Shown here piece by piece: positions 54,051 through 62,607 of a DNA stretch of 64,000 nucleotides (within the stretch, counting starts at the first letter, position 1; each line of letters starts with the position of its first letter). The notes under the pieces are model-generated. The model searched no databases. It was not told the DNA's origin and was given only the letters and a program-made list of their open reading frames with translations. The position numbers and the translations under genes are program-made. The DNA comes from JBBQNY01 sp038255255 (GTDB lineage: Bacteria; Pseudomonadota; Gammaproteobacteria; Xanthomonadales; Ahniellaceae), in contig JBBSLL010000011.1 of assembly GCA_038255255.1 (NCBI GenBank), positions 10,157 through 74,156 of the forward strand, written 5' to 3'.

Positions 54051-54136
54051 CGCCTGAGCAATGCAACTAGTTGACGCGGTCGACGCTTCTAGTCGCGGAG
54101 CTGGAGTGGGAAGGCAGGAGTGTTCGCGGCGATCTT

Positions 54137-55444
54137 CTACTTGTTGTACCCAGCGAAAAGCGGCAGTGCCGCGGCGTAGCCGAGTAGCGGGGGCACTGCA
54201 TCTCCGATCCACTTCGTCAGAGCATTACGTGGTGGATCTTGCCCGTTCACGACGAAACGGAAGCTATCTGGGAACGCCTGGATTCGTGCGGCTTCTCTTG
54301 GAGTGATTACACGAGGTTTGGCCGGATGAATGTAACGGCCCCGACCAGGAGTTAAGAACCCGGTCGTAATGGTTTGGGCCGGCTTCTCCGGATACATCCG
54401 TCCATAGACGGATGGATAGGTGTGACCGCCCTTGTGACAGTCGGGGCGTTCTTCGTTCGGTAGCTCGTGCACGTTGTTCTTAAAGAGGTACTCAATGCGA
54501 GAGAGATTTTCCTCTGACAGCGCAGGCACAGTGTCCATGACGCCAGATAGAGCAGTAGGAGGGGGCAAGTTCATCAAATCTCCAATCGCCCAACTCACAC
54601 TCCGCGCAGAGCGCTTCAAGCCCGAAGCCACCAATCTCAACGTCAGGTCGCGGTCCGCGGGTCCATCCATCGCCGCGATTAGAAAAAACCGCTTTCTTGT
54701 CTGCGCTCCACCAATCTCGTGAGCTGCAAGCACTCCGGCGTCCACGAAGCGATACCCCGATGCCTTGAGAAGGGCCATGGCAGCGCTCACCACCGTGCTC
54801 TTGTCGTTCACCACCTCTGGAACATTTTCGATCACCACCAAGCGCGACTTTAAACCAACGGCGAGCGCCACGGCAGTAAGGAAGAGCACATTCCTAGGGT
54901 CTTCACGGCGCGTCTTATTGTTGAGGTTGGAGTGTCCCTGACACGGGGGGCCGGCAAGGAACAAATCTATTTCGCCAATCTCCAAGGCTAAGTCAGAGTG
55001 GAGGATCTCAGGCTCGTAGGCGAACCGAGAGCCCTCGTCGCTCCCGTTCACATGAAAGTCGACCAAGCTGGAAGCGTTGGTGTGAAGCAGATGCTTGGTT
55101 CCGAAATTTGCCTGGTGCACTTTAAGAGCACCTTCGTCAACGTCAATGGCAGCAACCGATTCCAAACATTGCCCTACTGCGAGGGCTGCCTGCTTTGCGC
55201 CCAGAGTGAGTCCCCCGCACCCGCTGAATGCATCCACTACTCGGATGGGTGACCTCCGGCCTTCAAGGTCTTCGGCCTGAACTGTGGCACCCCGCAGGTA
55301 GCTCTGCCACCAAGCCGAATTGCCATCTGGCGAAGCATCGGACTTGTTGTCAATGCTAGATCGCCAAGACCGGCGTCCGACCGTCAACTCGCGAATCACT
55401 CTTCCGTTCTCGAAGGAGTACTTTTCCAGGTCAAGAATGCTCAT
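54137..55444 (-). CDS. DNA (cytosine-5) methyltransferase
   Basis: 435 residues. Catalytic motifs are in order: motif I VVDAFSGCGGLTLG (69-82), motif IV LFLAGPPCQGHSN with the nucleophile Cys near 167, motif VI VVIENVPEVV, motif VIII AQTRKRFFLIA, then a target-recognition region (about 260-340) and motif IX/X TPREAARIQAFPDSFRF. A 68-residue N-terminal extension precedes motif I. It methylates cytosine in a specific DNA sequence. It is the last gene of a five-gene operon, starting one base after the preceding stop. No Vsr or restriction-enzyme gene is attached. Confidence 0.93.
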   Translation of the reverse strand: MSILDLEKYSFENGRVIRELTVGRRSWRSSIDNKSDASPDGNSAWWQSYLRGATVQAEDLEGRRSPIRVVDAFSGCGGLTLGAKQAALAVGQCLESVAAIDVDEGALKVHQANFGTKHLLHTNASSLVDFHVNGSDEGSRFAYEPEILHSDLALEIGEIDLFLAGPPCQGHSNLNNKTRREDPRNVLFLTAVALAVGLKSRLVVIENVPEVVNDKSTVVSAAMALLKASGYRFVDAGVLAAHEIGGAQTRKRFFLIAAMDGPADRDLTLRLVASGLKRSARSVSWAIGDLMNLPPPTALSGVMDTVPALSEENLSRIEYLFKNNVHELPNEERPDCHKGGHTYPSVYGRMYPEKPAQTITTGFLTPGRGRYIHPAKPRVITPREAARIQAFPDSFRFVVNGQDPPRNALTKWIGDAVPPLLGYAAALPLFAGYNK

Positions 55445-55445
55445 C

Positions 55446-56174
55446 TCACGCAGTTGCCGGCACGCTGGCGGCCTCGTTCTCGATGATCATCCGGCACGCA
55501 TTTTCATCGAGTATTTCCAGAAACAAGTTTGCGCGCAATCTGCGCAGGCGCTTCACCAGCTCACGTATCTGAGCGACTTTCAAGTGAGGTGTGGTCTTGT
55601 CGTCATGCGGGTACTGAAACCTCAGGAGCGCGCGCGAGAAGTTTCTAGCGTTCGCGTAACCCTGACGGAACAGGTGGCTGCGGTAGAAGTCTATCTGTCC
55701 GCGCCCACAAAGGGCGTACGGGTCATCGCTTTGATCTTCGCGCACCAGTTCGGCGCGTAGCCATAAGCGGTACAGAAGGTTCTCACTGCGCGCACCGACA
55801 CCGTAGTTCGGAAGGCCGGTGCCACCTGCGGGATTTCCATATCTCCACTCAATCACGTCTCCAAAGTGCGCTACTGAGAGCCACAGCCAAAAGTCCGGAT
55901 CCGCAATGATTTCGGCAGGAAGCACCACTCGTTCGTGAATTGCCCGCGCGGCTTCCGCCTCAAACTGATTGGCGTGCTTCTGGCTCTTCAGGCCTTCGGA
56001 ATACTTAGCTCGTATGGTCGCCAAGTCCGAGCGGAGTTCGTTCACGAACTCCTGATTCACGTCGGCACCATCGCCGCGCAGTTTGACGAGGCGTTCCAAG
56101 TCTGAGGATGTTCCGGCACGCTTGCCGAACAGATACGCGCTGGAATCGGATGTGGTGAGAATGGGATAGCGCAT
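55446..56174 (-). CDS. Unrecognised protein (DUF6339-like) in the methyltransferase operon
   Basis: 242 residues from the ATG at 56174. It is mainly helical. Conserved-looking segments are DPDFWLWLSVAHFGDVIEWR, an Arg/Tyr-rich stretch (GARSENLLYRLWLRAELVRE) and the C-terminal LRRLRANLFLEILDENACR. It resembles proteins often listed as DUF6339 next to C5 methyltransferases, a recollection I cannot verify here. No nuclease motif is evident. It sits two bases from the gene before and one base from the methyltransferase, so it belongs to the same unit. Confidence 0.7.
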   Translation of the reverse strand: MRYPILTTSDSSAYLFGKRAGTSSDLERLVKLRGDGADVNQEFVNELRSDLATIRAKYSEGLKSQKHANQFEAEAARAIHERVVLPAEIIADPDFWLWLSVAHFGDVIEWRYGNPAGGTGLPNYGVGARSENLLYRLWLRAELVREDQSDDPYALCGRGQIDFYRSHLFRQGYANARNFSRALLRFQYPHDDKTTPHLKVAQIRELVKRLRRLRANLFLEILDENACRMIIENEAASVPATA

Positions 56175-56176
56175 GC

Positions 56177-57109
56177 TTAGGTTTCCGCGATCTGACGCAC
56201 TGTTTGTTGATCTGCGTGCAGGATCGCGCGCAACTTTGGCATTCCCGCTTCTTCGACCATAGCGCGCAGCTGTTGCAGCGTGCAGGGTTGGATACGATCG
56301 ATTCGCTTTAGGAATGCCGAGAGTGGACTGCGAGGTTCCACCTTCTCCGCGCCCTTCCACTCCTCAAAGCTGGCGGCCAATATCTGACAGGGGATCTCGG
56401 CCGCAAGGAAGGCCAACATCGGGCGATTCGATCGCGACAAGCTGTCCACCGCAAGTTTGTTATACACGTCTGCATGGATTCGAACTTTGGCGATAGAACG
56501 ATCCTTGCTTGCAACGTCATTTGCGCCGCCGTAGAACTCAACGTGATAGAGAGTCTTGGCCGGAAAGCCCATCGCCTTCCATCCTTCGTCGTCCATCGAG
56601 TCCACGCCGAAGTCTTCCGCAATTTTGGGGGGGCGCAAATCGAAGGATTTCTTCGACAGCCAGTGGCCTTGTAAAAAGGGCTTCCCCGGTTCTTTCTTCA
56701 GTTCTGATGCCAGGCAAAGTGCGACCTGGATCGAAAGGTTGGACCCACCGCCCAGTCGCTCCAATACTTCGTTGCCAACGGCTACCTCAGACGGCGCTGT
56801 TTCCGAGAGCGAAAACACGTGCACCAACATCGCCTGTTTGAGGAACGGATTGGACGCAGTTACGGCAAGCACCAACTTGCTACGACGGATTCCACCATCA
56901 GCAAGTGTCTGGTCACTGAGGTTGGGAAGAACCGTGACTGCAAGTTTCGCGACGTCCTGCTCCTCAATGATGAACGAAGTGGCGTCCGAGAGCGGTCGTC
57001 CTTCGAATAGACGAATCTGAGCGCCCTCAAGGGCAGATTCCAGACTGGCAACTGAAAAGAAGGGTCGCACGTCCCTGGTAGCGGATTTCCGATAGGTCGT
57101 CGTTCTCAC
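56177..57109 (-). CDS. Unrecognised protein in the methyltransferase operon
   Basis: 310 residues, mixed alpha/beta. The N-terminus has TYRKSATRDVRPFFSVASLE, the middle a probable beta sheet (SKLVLAVTASNPFLKQAMLV) and the C-terminus a helix-rich part. There are no Cys clusters, P-loop or PD-(D/E)xK motif that I can identify. It overlaps the second GHKL ATPase gene by four bases, so it is probably a dedicated partner of that ATPase, like the middle subunits of other multi-gene restriction systems. Confidence 0.65.
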   Translation of the reverse strand: MRTTTYRKSATRDVRPFFSVASLESALEGAQIRLFEGRPLSDATSFIIEEQDVAKLAVTVLPNLSDQTLADGGIRRSKLVLAVTASNPFLKQAMLVHVFSLSETAPSEVAVGNEVLERLGGGSNLSIQVALCLASELKKEPGKPFLQGHWLSKKSFDLRPPKIAEDFGVDSMDDEGWKAMGFPAKTLYHVEFYGGANDVASKDRSIAKVRIHADVYNKLAVDSLSRSNRPMLAFLAAEIPCQILAASFEEWKGAEKVEPRSPLSAFLKRIDRIQPCTLQQLRAMVEEAGMPKLRAILHADQQTVRQIAET

Positions 57110-58902
57110 AGAGCCACCTCCTCTTCAATCTCGGGTCGCAACCGCACACTCCACGCTGGGTCATAGTCTTCCGATTCCACCGTAAAGTGCGCCTTGCTTC
57201 CCTTGGCCATGAGAAAGCGAAACAACGCCGGCTCGTTGGGGTCAGCGCTCGCTTCAACTCCGCTTACCTCAATTCGAAGCTTCAGGTCGTCGCCTTCCTG
57301 ATCGTCGTCCTCAAGCACCGGGCATCGAACGAGCAGGCGCAGGCCCACGGATTCCTCTTCCGCCTTGGAGTCGAGTGAAACATTGAAGGCCGTGCGAACT
57401 CGCAACATTCCAGCCGCCGTCGCCTCAGCCTGAGGTCGTTTAGTGAACTCAAGATGCAATGGAGAGCTAATGGGATCTGGCGGTGGGTTCGGACCTGCAC
57501 CTTGAGGACGGAAGTACGCACCAAGTGCGCGTTCCAGGACGGACAATCGTTTTTGCTTGGCGGGAGCCGGTGGCGCGGCCTCGCCTTGAAATCGCTTCAC
57601 GCCAGCCCTGATTCGCGACAGCACTGCAGTGACGATGTCCTTGCCCCTTCCATGAGCATCACGAAGGTTTGCTGAATCTGGGTCCCAACGATCGTGCGCG
57701 GGAGGCTCGCTCTTCTTCAACACCAAGTCTATTTCTTCGGCCGCTACAAATGCACCTAAGACAAGCGGGGTCGACGAAGAAAAATTTTGATAAGCAACCA
57801 CCATCAGCGGTGCACGAATGAGGGCGACCGTGTTGCATCGGTCTGATCGAACCACCGGGCTTCCTTGCTCATTCAACGGAGCAACTACCAGACCGCAAAT
57901 GCCCAGCGAAAGATCGCCCATCCGCTGTAGTGGGCTGTGCTTTTGGACTCCGGACTTCGGAGCGGAGACGCTCCGAGCTATCTCGAAGGCGTCAATGAAC
58001 GGACGAAGCTGGTCGTTCTTCTTCGGGCGCGGAGCCGTGATATGTCCGACAGGATCGGAAATCTCAACGTCTAACTTGTTTGCTACCAATCGAGGCCACC
58101 ACCAATCCTCTACGCCGACTACGATCAAGCCTAGATTCACTGTCGCATCAATGATCAAAATGCTTGTCCCGAGATCGCCTTCAGGCCGCGGCTCGAATCC
58201 GAGTTGATCGGCAAGTTTGTCGGCAGCTTTGCCCTCGAACGGGTCGATTACTAGTCTTCCCGCGTTGTCCTCATGCTTTCTTGTGCCGAGCCACGCTCGG
58301 CCACTGAAGCTCTTTCCTCGATGCTCGTGACTGGCGTAGTAGCCACAACCAAAAATACGCGTTTTCTCGGTGCCATCGTCAGTCGCAAATCGTGTGTACG
58401 CAAAAATTGTCTGAATCGCAGAACTTGATGAGTAAACGGACTTGCCGAACCCGTAGGAGCCGCCCGTGCCGGTGGATGTGCGCGCCTTTGATCTGTCGCC
58501 TAGCGAAAGTAGCAGTCGAAAAAAGTTCGAACTCGGGTCGTGAGGTTCCCCCGAGAGACCGACTGCATTGTGGTCTTCCACGTAGAGCAGCGACAGGGGA
58601 GTGCGAGGCTTACTCAAAGCGCCAAAGCAGTTGGGCGTGGGTAGTTCCAGATGATCGGCCCGGGTCGCAATGTTCTCCAAGCTTGCCGCCGCCACGAAAT
58701 TAGCCTTGGCCTTCCCCGAAAGCTGCACTAGCCGAAATCTCACCCGTACTTTCTTACCTTCAATGCCCGCGTCGACGGAGTTTTGAATCGCCTCGCGCGC
58801 AAGGACATGCTCGGGCTGCATTCCGGGCGACTTCAGAGTGTTCGCATACGCCTCTCCAACCGCACCACCCATCGGGTCGCTTTCATGAAATACCCAGCTC
58901 AT
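57106..58902 (-). CDS. GHKL-type ATPase, second copy (large)
   Basis: 598 residues from the ATG at 58902, with GGGAG eight bases upstream; a TTG at 58908 is less likely. The ATP site is N box REAIQNSVDA (36-45), G1 VEDHNAVGL (108-116) and G2 GTGGSYGFGKSVY (145-157), giving an intact Bergerat fold. The middle part (about 240-430) and a basic Pro-rich linker (AAPPAPAKQKRLS, about 440) separate a C-terminal beta-rich domain (about 500-598) that is acidic. It shows no convincing similarity to the first GHKL protein outside the ATP site. Confidence 0.82.
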   Translation of the reverse strand: MSWVFHESDPMGGAVGEAYANTLKSPGMQPEHVLAREAIQNSVDAGIEGKKVRVRFRLVQLSGKAKANFVAAASLENIATRADHLELPTPNCFGALSKPRTPLSLLYVEDHNAVGLSGEPHDPSSNFFRLLLSLGDRSKARTSTGTGGSYGFGKSVYSSSSAIQTIFAYTRFATDDGTEKTRIFGCGYYASHEHRGKSFSGRAWLGTRKHEDNAGRLVIDPFEGKAADKLADQLGFEPRPEGDLGTSILIIDATVNLGLIVVGVEDWWWPRLVANKLDVEISDPVGHITAPRPKKNDQLRPFIDAFEIARSVSAPKSGVQKHSPLQRMGDLSLGICGLVVAPLNEQGSPVVRSDRCNTVALIRAPLMVVAYQNFSSSTPLVLGAFVAAEEIDLVLKKSEPPAHDRWDPDSANLRDAHGRGKDIVTAVLSRIRAGVKRFQGEAAPPAPAKQKRLSVLERALGAYFRPQGAGPNPPPDPISSPLHLEFTKRPQAEATAAGMLRVRTAFNVSLDSKAEEESVGLRLLVRCPVLEDDDQEGDDLKLRIEVSGVEASADPNEPALFRFLMAKGSKAHFTVESEDYDPAWSVRLRPEIEEEVAL

Positions 58903-58917
58903 TTGCAAACTCCCTGC

Positions 58918-59166
58918 TTACCCAAGCTTGAAATTGTTTTCGTCAGTTCGGCTAAGTGCCGCCTGGAACTTTGCTCGTAGTACCTTCATGTGCGCTTCAA
59001 GCGCAGCAAGAATTTTTTGGGCGTCCTCCTGCGAGTAGTCGTAGTTGTTCGTGTTCGACAGATTGCCAATAAGGCGCAGCATCTGAGCCGCCTTGCGAAC
59101 GCGGGTCTCCCCCAGCTCAATGAATCGCTCTCGCTTGTTTCGCTCTCTGTGCACAGTCGAAGTCAC
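58918..59166 (-). CDS. Small helical protein heading the operon
   Basis: 82 residues from a GTG at 59166. Its sequence is almost entirely helical and charged (RERNKRERFIELGETRVRKA, then QMLRLIGNLSNTNNYDYSQE). Similar short proteins head several restriction-modification operons, from memory of gene neighbourhoods. It could be a regulator or an antitoxin-like subunit. Just upstream is the AT-rich TATATAGTTTACAC, probably part of the operon promoter. Confidence 0.65.
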   Translation of the reverse strand: MTSTVHRERNKRERFIELGETRVRKAAQMLRLIGNLSNTNNYDYSQEDAQKILAALEAHMKVLRAKFQAALSRTDENNFKLG

Positions 59167-59399
59167 GTGTAAACTATATATTGCAAATGTAGCACACAGG
59201 CGCGCTTCGTGGTTACCGTATCCAGAATTCTCCGGACTTGTGCTTGGCGCAGCCGACGTTCCCAGAGGAGAGGCTTACTACAGCTCGTCCTGCCCTCGTG
59301 AGCTGCCTATCAACAGGAGCGGATTGCGGTTAACGGGGTGAGAGGTGCATTTCCTTGGTCTGGGCGCAGTCCGCTTTGGCCCAACTCGCCAAGAGCAAG

Positions 59400-60254
59400 T
59401 CAAGTTCTGAGGCTTGCAAGAAAAGTCGTCGGTGCGACATCGCAGTGTTGCGTGATGCGACCGGGTAATTCGAACAATCGCGGCATGTCGCGGAAATCGA
59501 AGACCCGATAGAGACGATATATGGCCTCGTCTCGCTCCGATCTCGCGAGTTCGTTCCTACTGACGAAGAACGGTGTGAGGCTGCCGAAAGAGGTGGTTTT
59601 CACCTTGATCAATCGGTTGCAGCCGTCTGTCTCGAACGACAGCACGTCGTATCCGAGCCCATCGCCCTGCGTTGCAGCTACGTGTTCCACTCGCTCGGCC
59701 AGCTTCTTCTTGCCTGACTTGAACAGCCGGCGCGACTCAATGTCGGCGACAAATAGCTCACCGGCGCGACCCAGCGAACGATTTCGCGCCTCTTGCGCTA
59801 GGTAGTCGCGGCAGGCAGGCGTGAAGCGTGGCGCGTACGGCGCCTTCGGCTCTTGCACGAGAGTTGCCCTGGGTGCCGGAACCCACGGTGAGGGGTCCGC
59901 TGCACTCGTGGCGATTGCCGCCGCGGGACGGGACACTGCGGCCTGCACAGCTTCTTGCAGCCCCGGGAAATGCTCGACCTGTGCTTCGACTACGTCCGCC
60001 AGCATTGCCTGAAAGTTGCCGCGCGGCTTGTAGCCGTCTATGTAGGGATAACCCAGCGATACCATCACTGCGCTGATGTTGCAGTGCTTGAACTCAATTG
60101 ACGGCCGGTTCCTGTTATCGAGCAGGCTCATCAACACATTCGCGTGTTCGGTCTTGTTAAAGCGCTGACCGTTGAGTTCCAGCGTCAACATGCGCAGGTA
60201 GTCTGCAACGCAGACTTCGACCTCTACGCGGGACCAATCCGTTGCTTTCGCCAT
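59400..60254 (-). CDS. DUF3883 domain protein
   Basis: 284 residues. The N-terminal part (about 1-75, with LNGQRFNKTEHANVLMSLL and NISAVMVSLGYPYIDGYKPR) is often found in front of DUF3883. A linker leads to the DUF3883 domain (about 160-284): RAGELFVADIE, GDGLGYDVLSFETDG and LIKVKTTSF. The fold is nuclease-like, and relatives usually have E-V-K at the last motif where this one has K-V-K (residues 216-219, codons ATC AAG GTG AAA). The key acidic residue is thus replaced, and one base change would restore it. It is separated from the operon by 233 bp that hold nothing recognisable. Confidence 0.75.
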   Translation of the reverse strand: MAKATDWSRVEVEVCVADYLRMLTLELNGQRFNKTEHANVLMSLLDNRNRPSIEFKHCNISAVMVSLGYPYIDGYKPRGNFQAMLADVVEAQVEHFPGLQEAVQAAVSRPAAAIATSAADPSPWVPAPRATLVQEPKAPYAPRFTPACRDYLAQEARNRSLGRAGELFVADIESRRLFKSGKKKLAERVEHVAATQGDGLGYDVLSFETDGCNRLIKVKTTSFGSLTPFFVSRNELARSERDEAIYRLYRVFDFRDMPRLFELPGRITQHCDVAPTTFLASLRT

Positions 60255-60489
60255 TCCTCGATTCCCAGTGTCAGTTCCAAGCGCGGAGACGTTCCGTCAG
60301 CGGCGCATTGGGAGTCGCCACCAGGCTACACCGAGGCGAGGGCATTCGTTGTCTGTGCCCCGCATCAGACATGACGTGGACACGGCCGCAAGAGCCCCAG
60401 GCCCGCCGCAGGTCGTTGCCAGAGCGGACACGTGGATCTTCAATCCCTCTGCTAGATTCCGCAACTTCCGGGAGCTACTGGTCGATGCA

Positions 60490-61617
60490 ATGACACGTCC
60501 CACTGCTGCCACGCGAACGTTGATCCTGCCGCTGACGATGCTGCTCGCAGTCTCTTCGACGGCGCATGCAGCTACGGCGGAAGCAAAGGCAAAGGAGCAG
60601 CCCGCATCGGACTGCGCGGCATCCGGTTCTTATTCCTTCCTCTGCGGCCTGCGCAATGCGGAGGACATGGTGCGGATCCCGGGCACCGACTGGATCGTCG
60701 CGAGCGGCATGGCGCCCGGAGTGGGCCTCAACCTCATCGACGCACGTCGCAAGACCTGGCGGGCGCTGTATCCCGGCGCCGCACCGCGGGCCGCGCACGA
60801 CCGTGCGACCTACGGCGCCTGCCCCGGAGCGCCGGACGGCAAGACCTGGGTGACGCATGGCCTGAACATCCGGGCGGGCGAGGGCGGGCGCTCGACGCTG
60901 TACGTGGTGGCGCACGGCGCGCGCGAGTCGATCGAGGTGTTCGAGGTCGATGCCAGCGGCGCGCGTCCCACGCTGACGTGGATCGGTTGCGTGCTGACGC
61001 CCGACGGGATGCAGGCCAACAGCGTCGCCTCGACCGCCGACGGCGCGTTGTTGGCCACGATTCCCCTGCGCGACGGCACCGACATCGCCGCTGCCCTCGC
61101 CGGCAACGACACGGGTGGCGTGTATGCCTGGAAGCCGGGCGACGATGCCTTCGTGCCGGTCGAGGGCAGCGAGCTGCCCTATGCCAATGGCATCGAGGTC
61201 TCGACGGACGGCAAGGAGTTCTACGTGGCGTCGTCCGGCCGCTTCACGATTGCCGCATACGCCAACACCAATCCCACCCGGCCGTTGCGCGAGAGCAAGC
61301 CGCTCGACATCGTGCCCGACAACCTGCATCGCGACGAGACGGGCCGGCTGGTGACGGCGGGGCTGACGCTCGAGTCCGACGCATGTGGGGACCTCACGCA
61401 AGGCCAGGGCGAGTTCAAGCTGGAGGCGTTCGCGAGCTGCCCGCGGCCCTTCCGCGTGTGGGCGTTCGAGCCGCGCACGCTCGCCGCAACGCGCGTTGCC
61501 GAAGGCGATGCCAACCCGGCCTTCAGCAACATCACGATGGCAGTGCCGGTGGCCGGCACGTGGTGGATCGGCACCTTCGGCGGCGACTGCGTGGCTTGGC
61601 GCGCACAAATCCCGTAA
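60490..61617 (+). CDS. Secreted SMP-30/gluconolactonase-like beta-propeller protein
   Basis: 375 residues from the ATG at 60490, with a signal peptide (LILPLTMLLAVSSTAHA). Propeller-like repeats include GTDWIVASGMAPGVGLNLID, then DGMQANSVASTADGALLATI, where the Asn may bind calcium, and PYANGIEVSTDGKEFYVASS. Six Cys could form disulfides. The best match is the SMP-30/paraoxonase type propeller, probably a periplasmic lactonase or a binding protein; the exact activity is unknown. A 3'-end duplicate lies at 62499-62591. Confidence 0.75.
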   Translation: MTRPTAATRTLILPLTMLLAVSSTAHAATAEAKAKEQPASDCAASGSYSFLCGLRNAEDMVRIPGTDWIVASGMAPGVGLNLIDARRKTWRALYPGAAPRAAHDRATYGACPGAPDGKTWVTHGLNIRAGEGGRSTLYVVAHGARESIEVFEVDASGARPTLTWIGCVLTPDGMQANSVASTADGALLATIPLRDGTDIAAALAGNDTGGVYAWKPGDDAFVPVEGSELPYANGIEVSTDGKEFYVASSGRFTIAAYANTNPTRPLRESKPLDIVPDNLHRDETGRLVTAGLTLESDACGDLTQGQGEFKLEAFASCPRPFRVWAFEPRTLAATRVAEGDANPAFSNITMAVPVAGTWWIGTFGGDCVAWRAQIP

Positions 61618-61793
61618 ACGGGGGCACGAACACCTACGCGGACCGTGTGTGTTTCGCTCATGCGGCAGCGTTCCACCCTCAGACTTCTCCCACGCTCTGA
61701 AGTGGACGCACGGCCGGAGCTGGCATTGATGCAGCGCCCTGTGACACGCTATCCAGCGCTGGAGCCAAGCCCATGCCGACAGGGAGGTGGCCA

Positions 61794-62396
61794 ATGTTGC
61801 GACGCGTGATGGTGCCTGCGCTCCTGCTGCTCTTCGGCTGTACGGAGCGTCAGCCGGAGGCGCGAGACGGGGCCGAGGCCGCGCCCTATCCCGCGCAGTC
61901 GACGGGACCCTTGGACCTTGCCCGCGAGATCGCTGCCGCCAGGGTTGCGGCGGTGACCGGCGACGCGGAGGGCGTGGACCGTCACAGCCGGGAGGCCGCG
62001 CGGCAGGTCATGCGATCCGCACGTATCCCCGATTCGACGCGGCCGATCGATCCCGAGGCAGCGCGAGCGGCGATCCGGCCGATGGCTGGCGTCCGATCGG
62101 CGGTCTGGATCGACCGCGCCAATCTCCTCGTGATGGTGGACAGTGCGGCCCTCCGCAGCGACCGCACCATCGACTCGGTGTGCCGCGCGCTCGAGCCCTT
62201 GGGCGACACGCTTGCGGTGGTGGTGAATCTGCAGAATCTTTCCGCAACCGGTCTCGAAGAATCCGCCACGCTCTCGCGGAACTGCCAGCTGCCGACGGGA
62301 GAGCGCGCATGGCTACAGGGCAAGCGGCGTATTGACGTTGTCCCGCGGGAAGAACTGGACGCATTCACCGCGCAGCAGCGCAACGGTCGGCGGTGA
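61794..62396 (+). CDS. Hypothetical lipoprotein
   Basis: 200 residues from the ATG at 61794, with ribosome site AGGGAGG. The leader MVPALLLLFGC is a lipobox-type signal. The mature part has an Ala/Arg-rich region (about 30-90) and then a small mixed domain (AVWIDRANLLVMVDSAALRS, ending with GERAWLQGKRRIDVVPREEL) containing two Cys. It is not recognised. It lies as cargo between the SMP-30-like gene and the duplicate of that gene's 3' end. Confidence 0.7.
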   Translation: MLRRVMVPALLLLFGCTERQPEARDGAEAAPYPAQSTGPLDLAREIAAARVAAVTGDAEGVDRHSREAARQVMRSARIPDSTRPIDPEAARAAIRPMAGVRSAVWIDRANLLVMVDSAALRSDRTIDSVCRALEPLGDTLAVVVNLQNLSATGLEESATLSRNCQLPTGERAWLQGKRRIDVVPREELDAFTAQQRNGRR

Positions 62397-62403
62397 CCGG
62401 CGG

Positions 62404-62494
62404 CGAGAAAAGCCGGGTCAGAGTGGACTTTTTTCAGGTCTTGTTGGCGTTCAAGATGCTTGCTGATAAAAGCCCACTCTGACCCGGCTTTTTT
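62404..62494. repeat. Palindromic element of about 90 bp, copy 1
   Basis: Outer arms GAGAAAAGCCGGGTCAGAGT and its complement enclose a conserved interior, TTCAGGTCTTGTTGGCG then AGATGCTTGCTGATAAAAGC. Copy 2 is at 63212-63300, with the same interior and only a few differences. The outer arm shares the GGGTCAGAG core of family A. Confidence 0.9.
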
Positions 62495-62498
62495 CTCG

Positions 62499-62591
62499 AT
62501 GGCGGTGCAAGTGGACGGGACGTGGTGGATCGGCACCTTCGGCGGCGACCGCGTGGCGTATCGCGCGTCGGCATCGTCGACTGCGGACTAG
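62499..62591 (+). pseudogene. Duplicate of the 3' end of the SMP-30-like gene
   Basis: A 30-codon frame MAVQVDGTWWIGTFGGDRVA, ending in a tail different from the gene at 61617. It matches MAVPVAGTWWIGTFGGDCVA at 61539-61600. It begins at an ATG directly after repeat copy 1. Confidence 0.85.
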
Positions 62592-62607
62592 GGCGCTTCA
62601 TCCGTCG

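Noticed and set aside
54051..54136. Possible phage or plasmid attachment site between the convergent defence operons
   Set aside because: No direct repeat of this stretch was found at the island edges and no tRNA or integrase lies nearby.
59167..59399. Small frames in the gap before the DUF3883 gene
   Set aside because: Short, start poorly, and have composition unlike neighbouring proteins; treated as non-coding.
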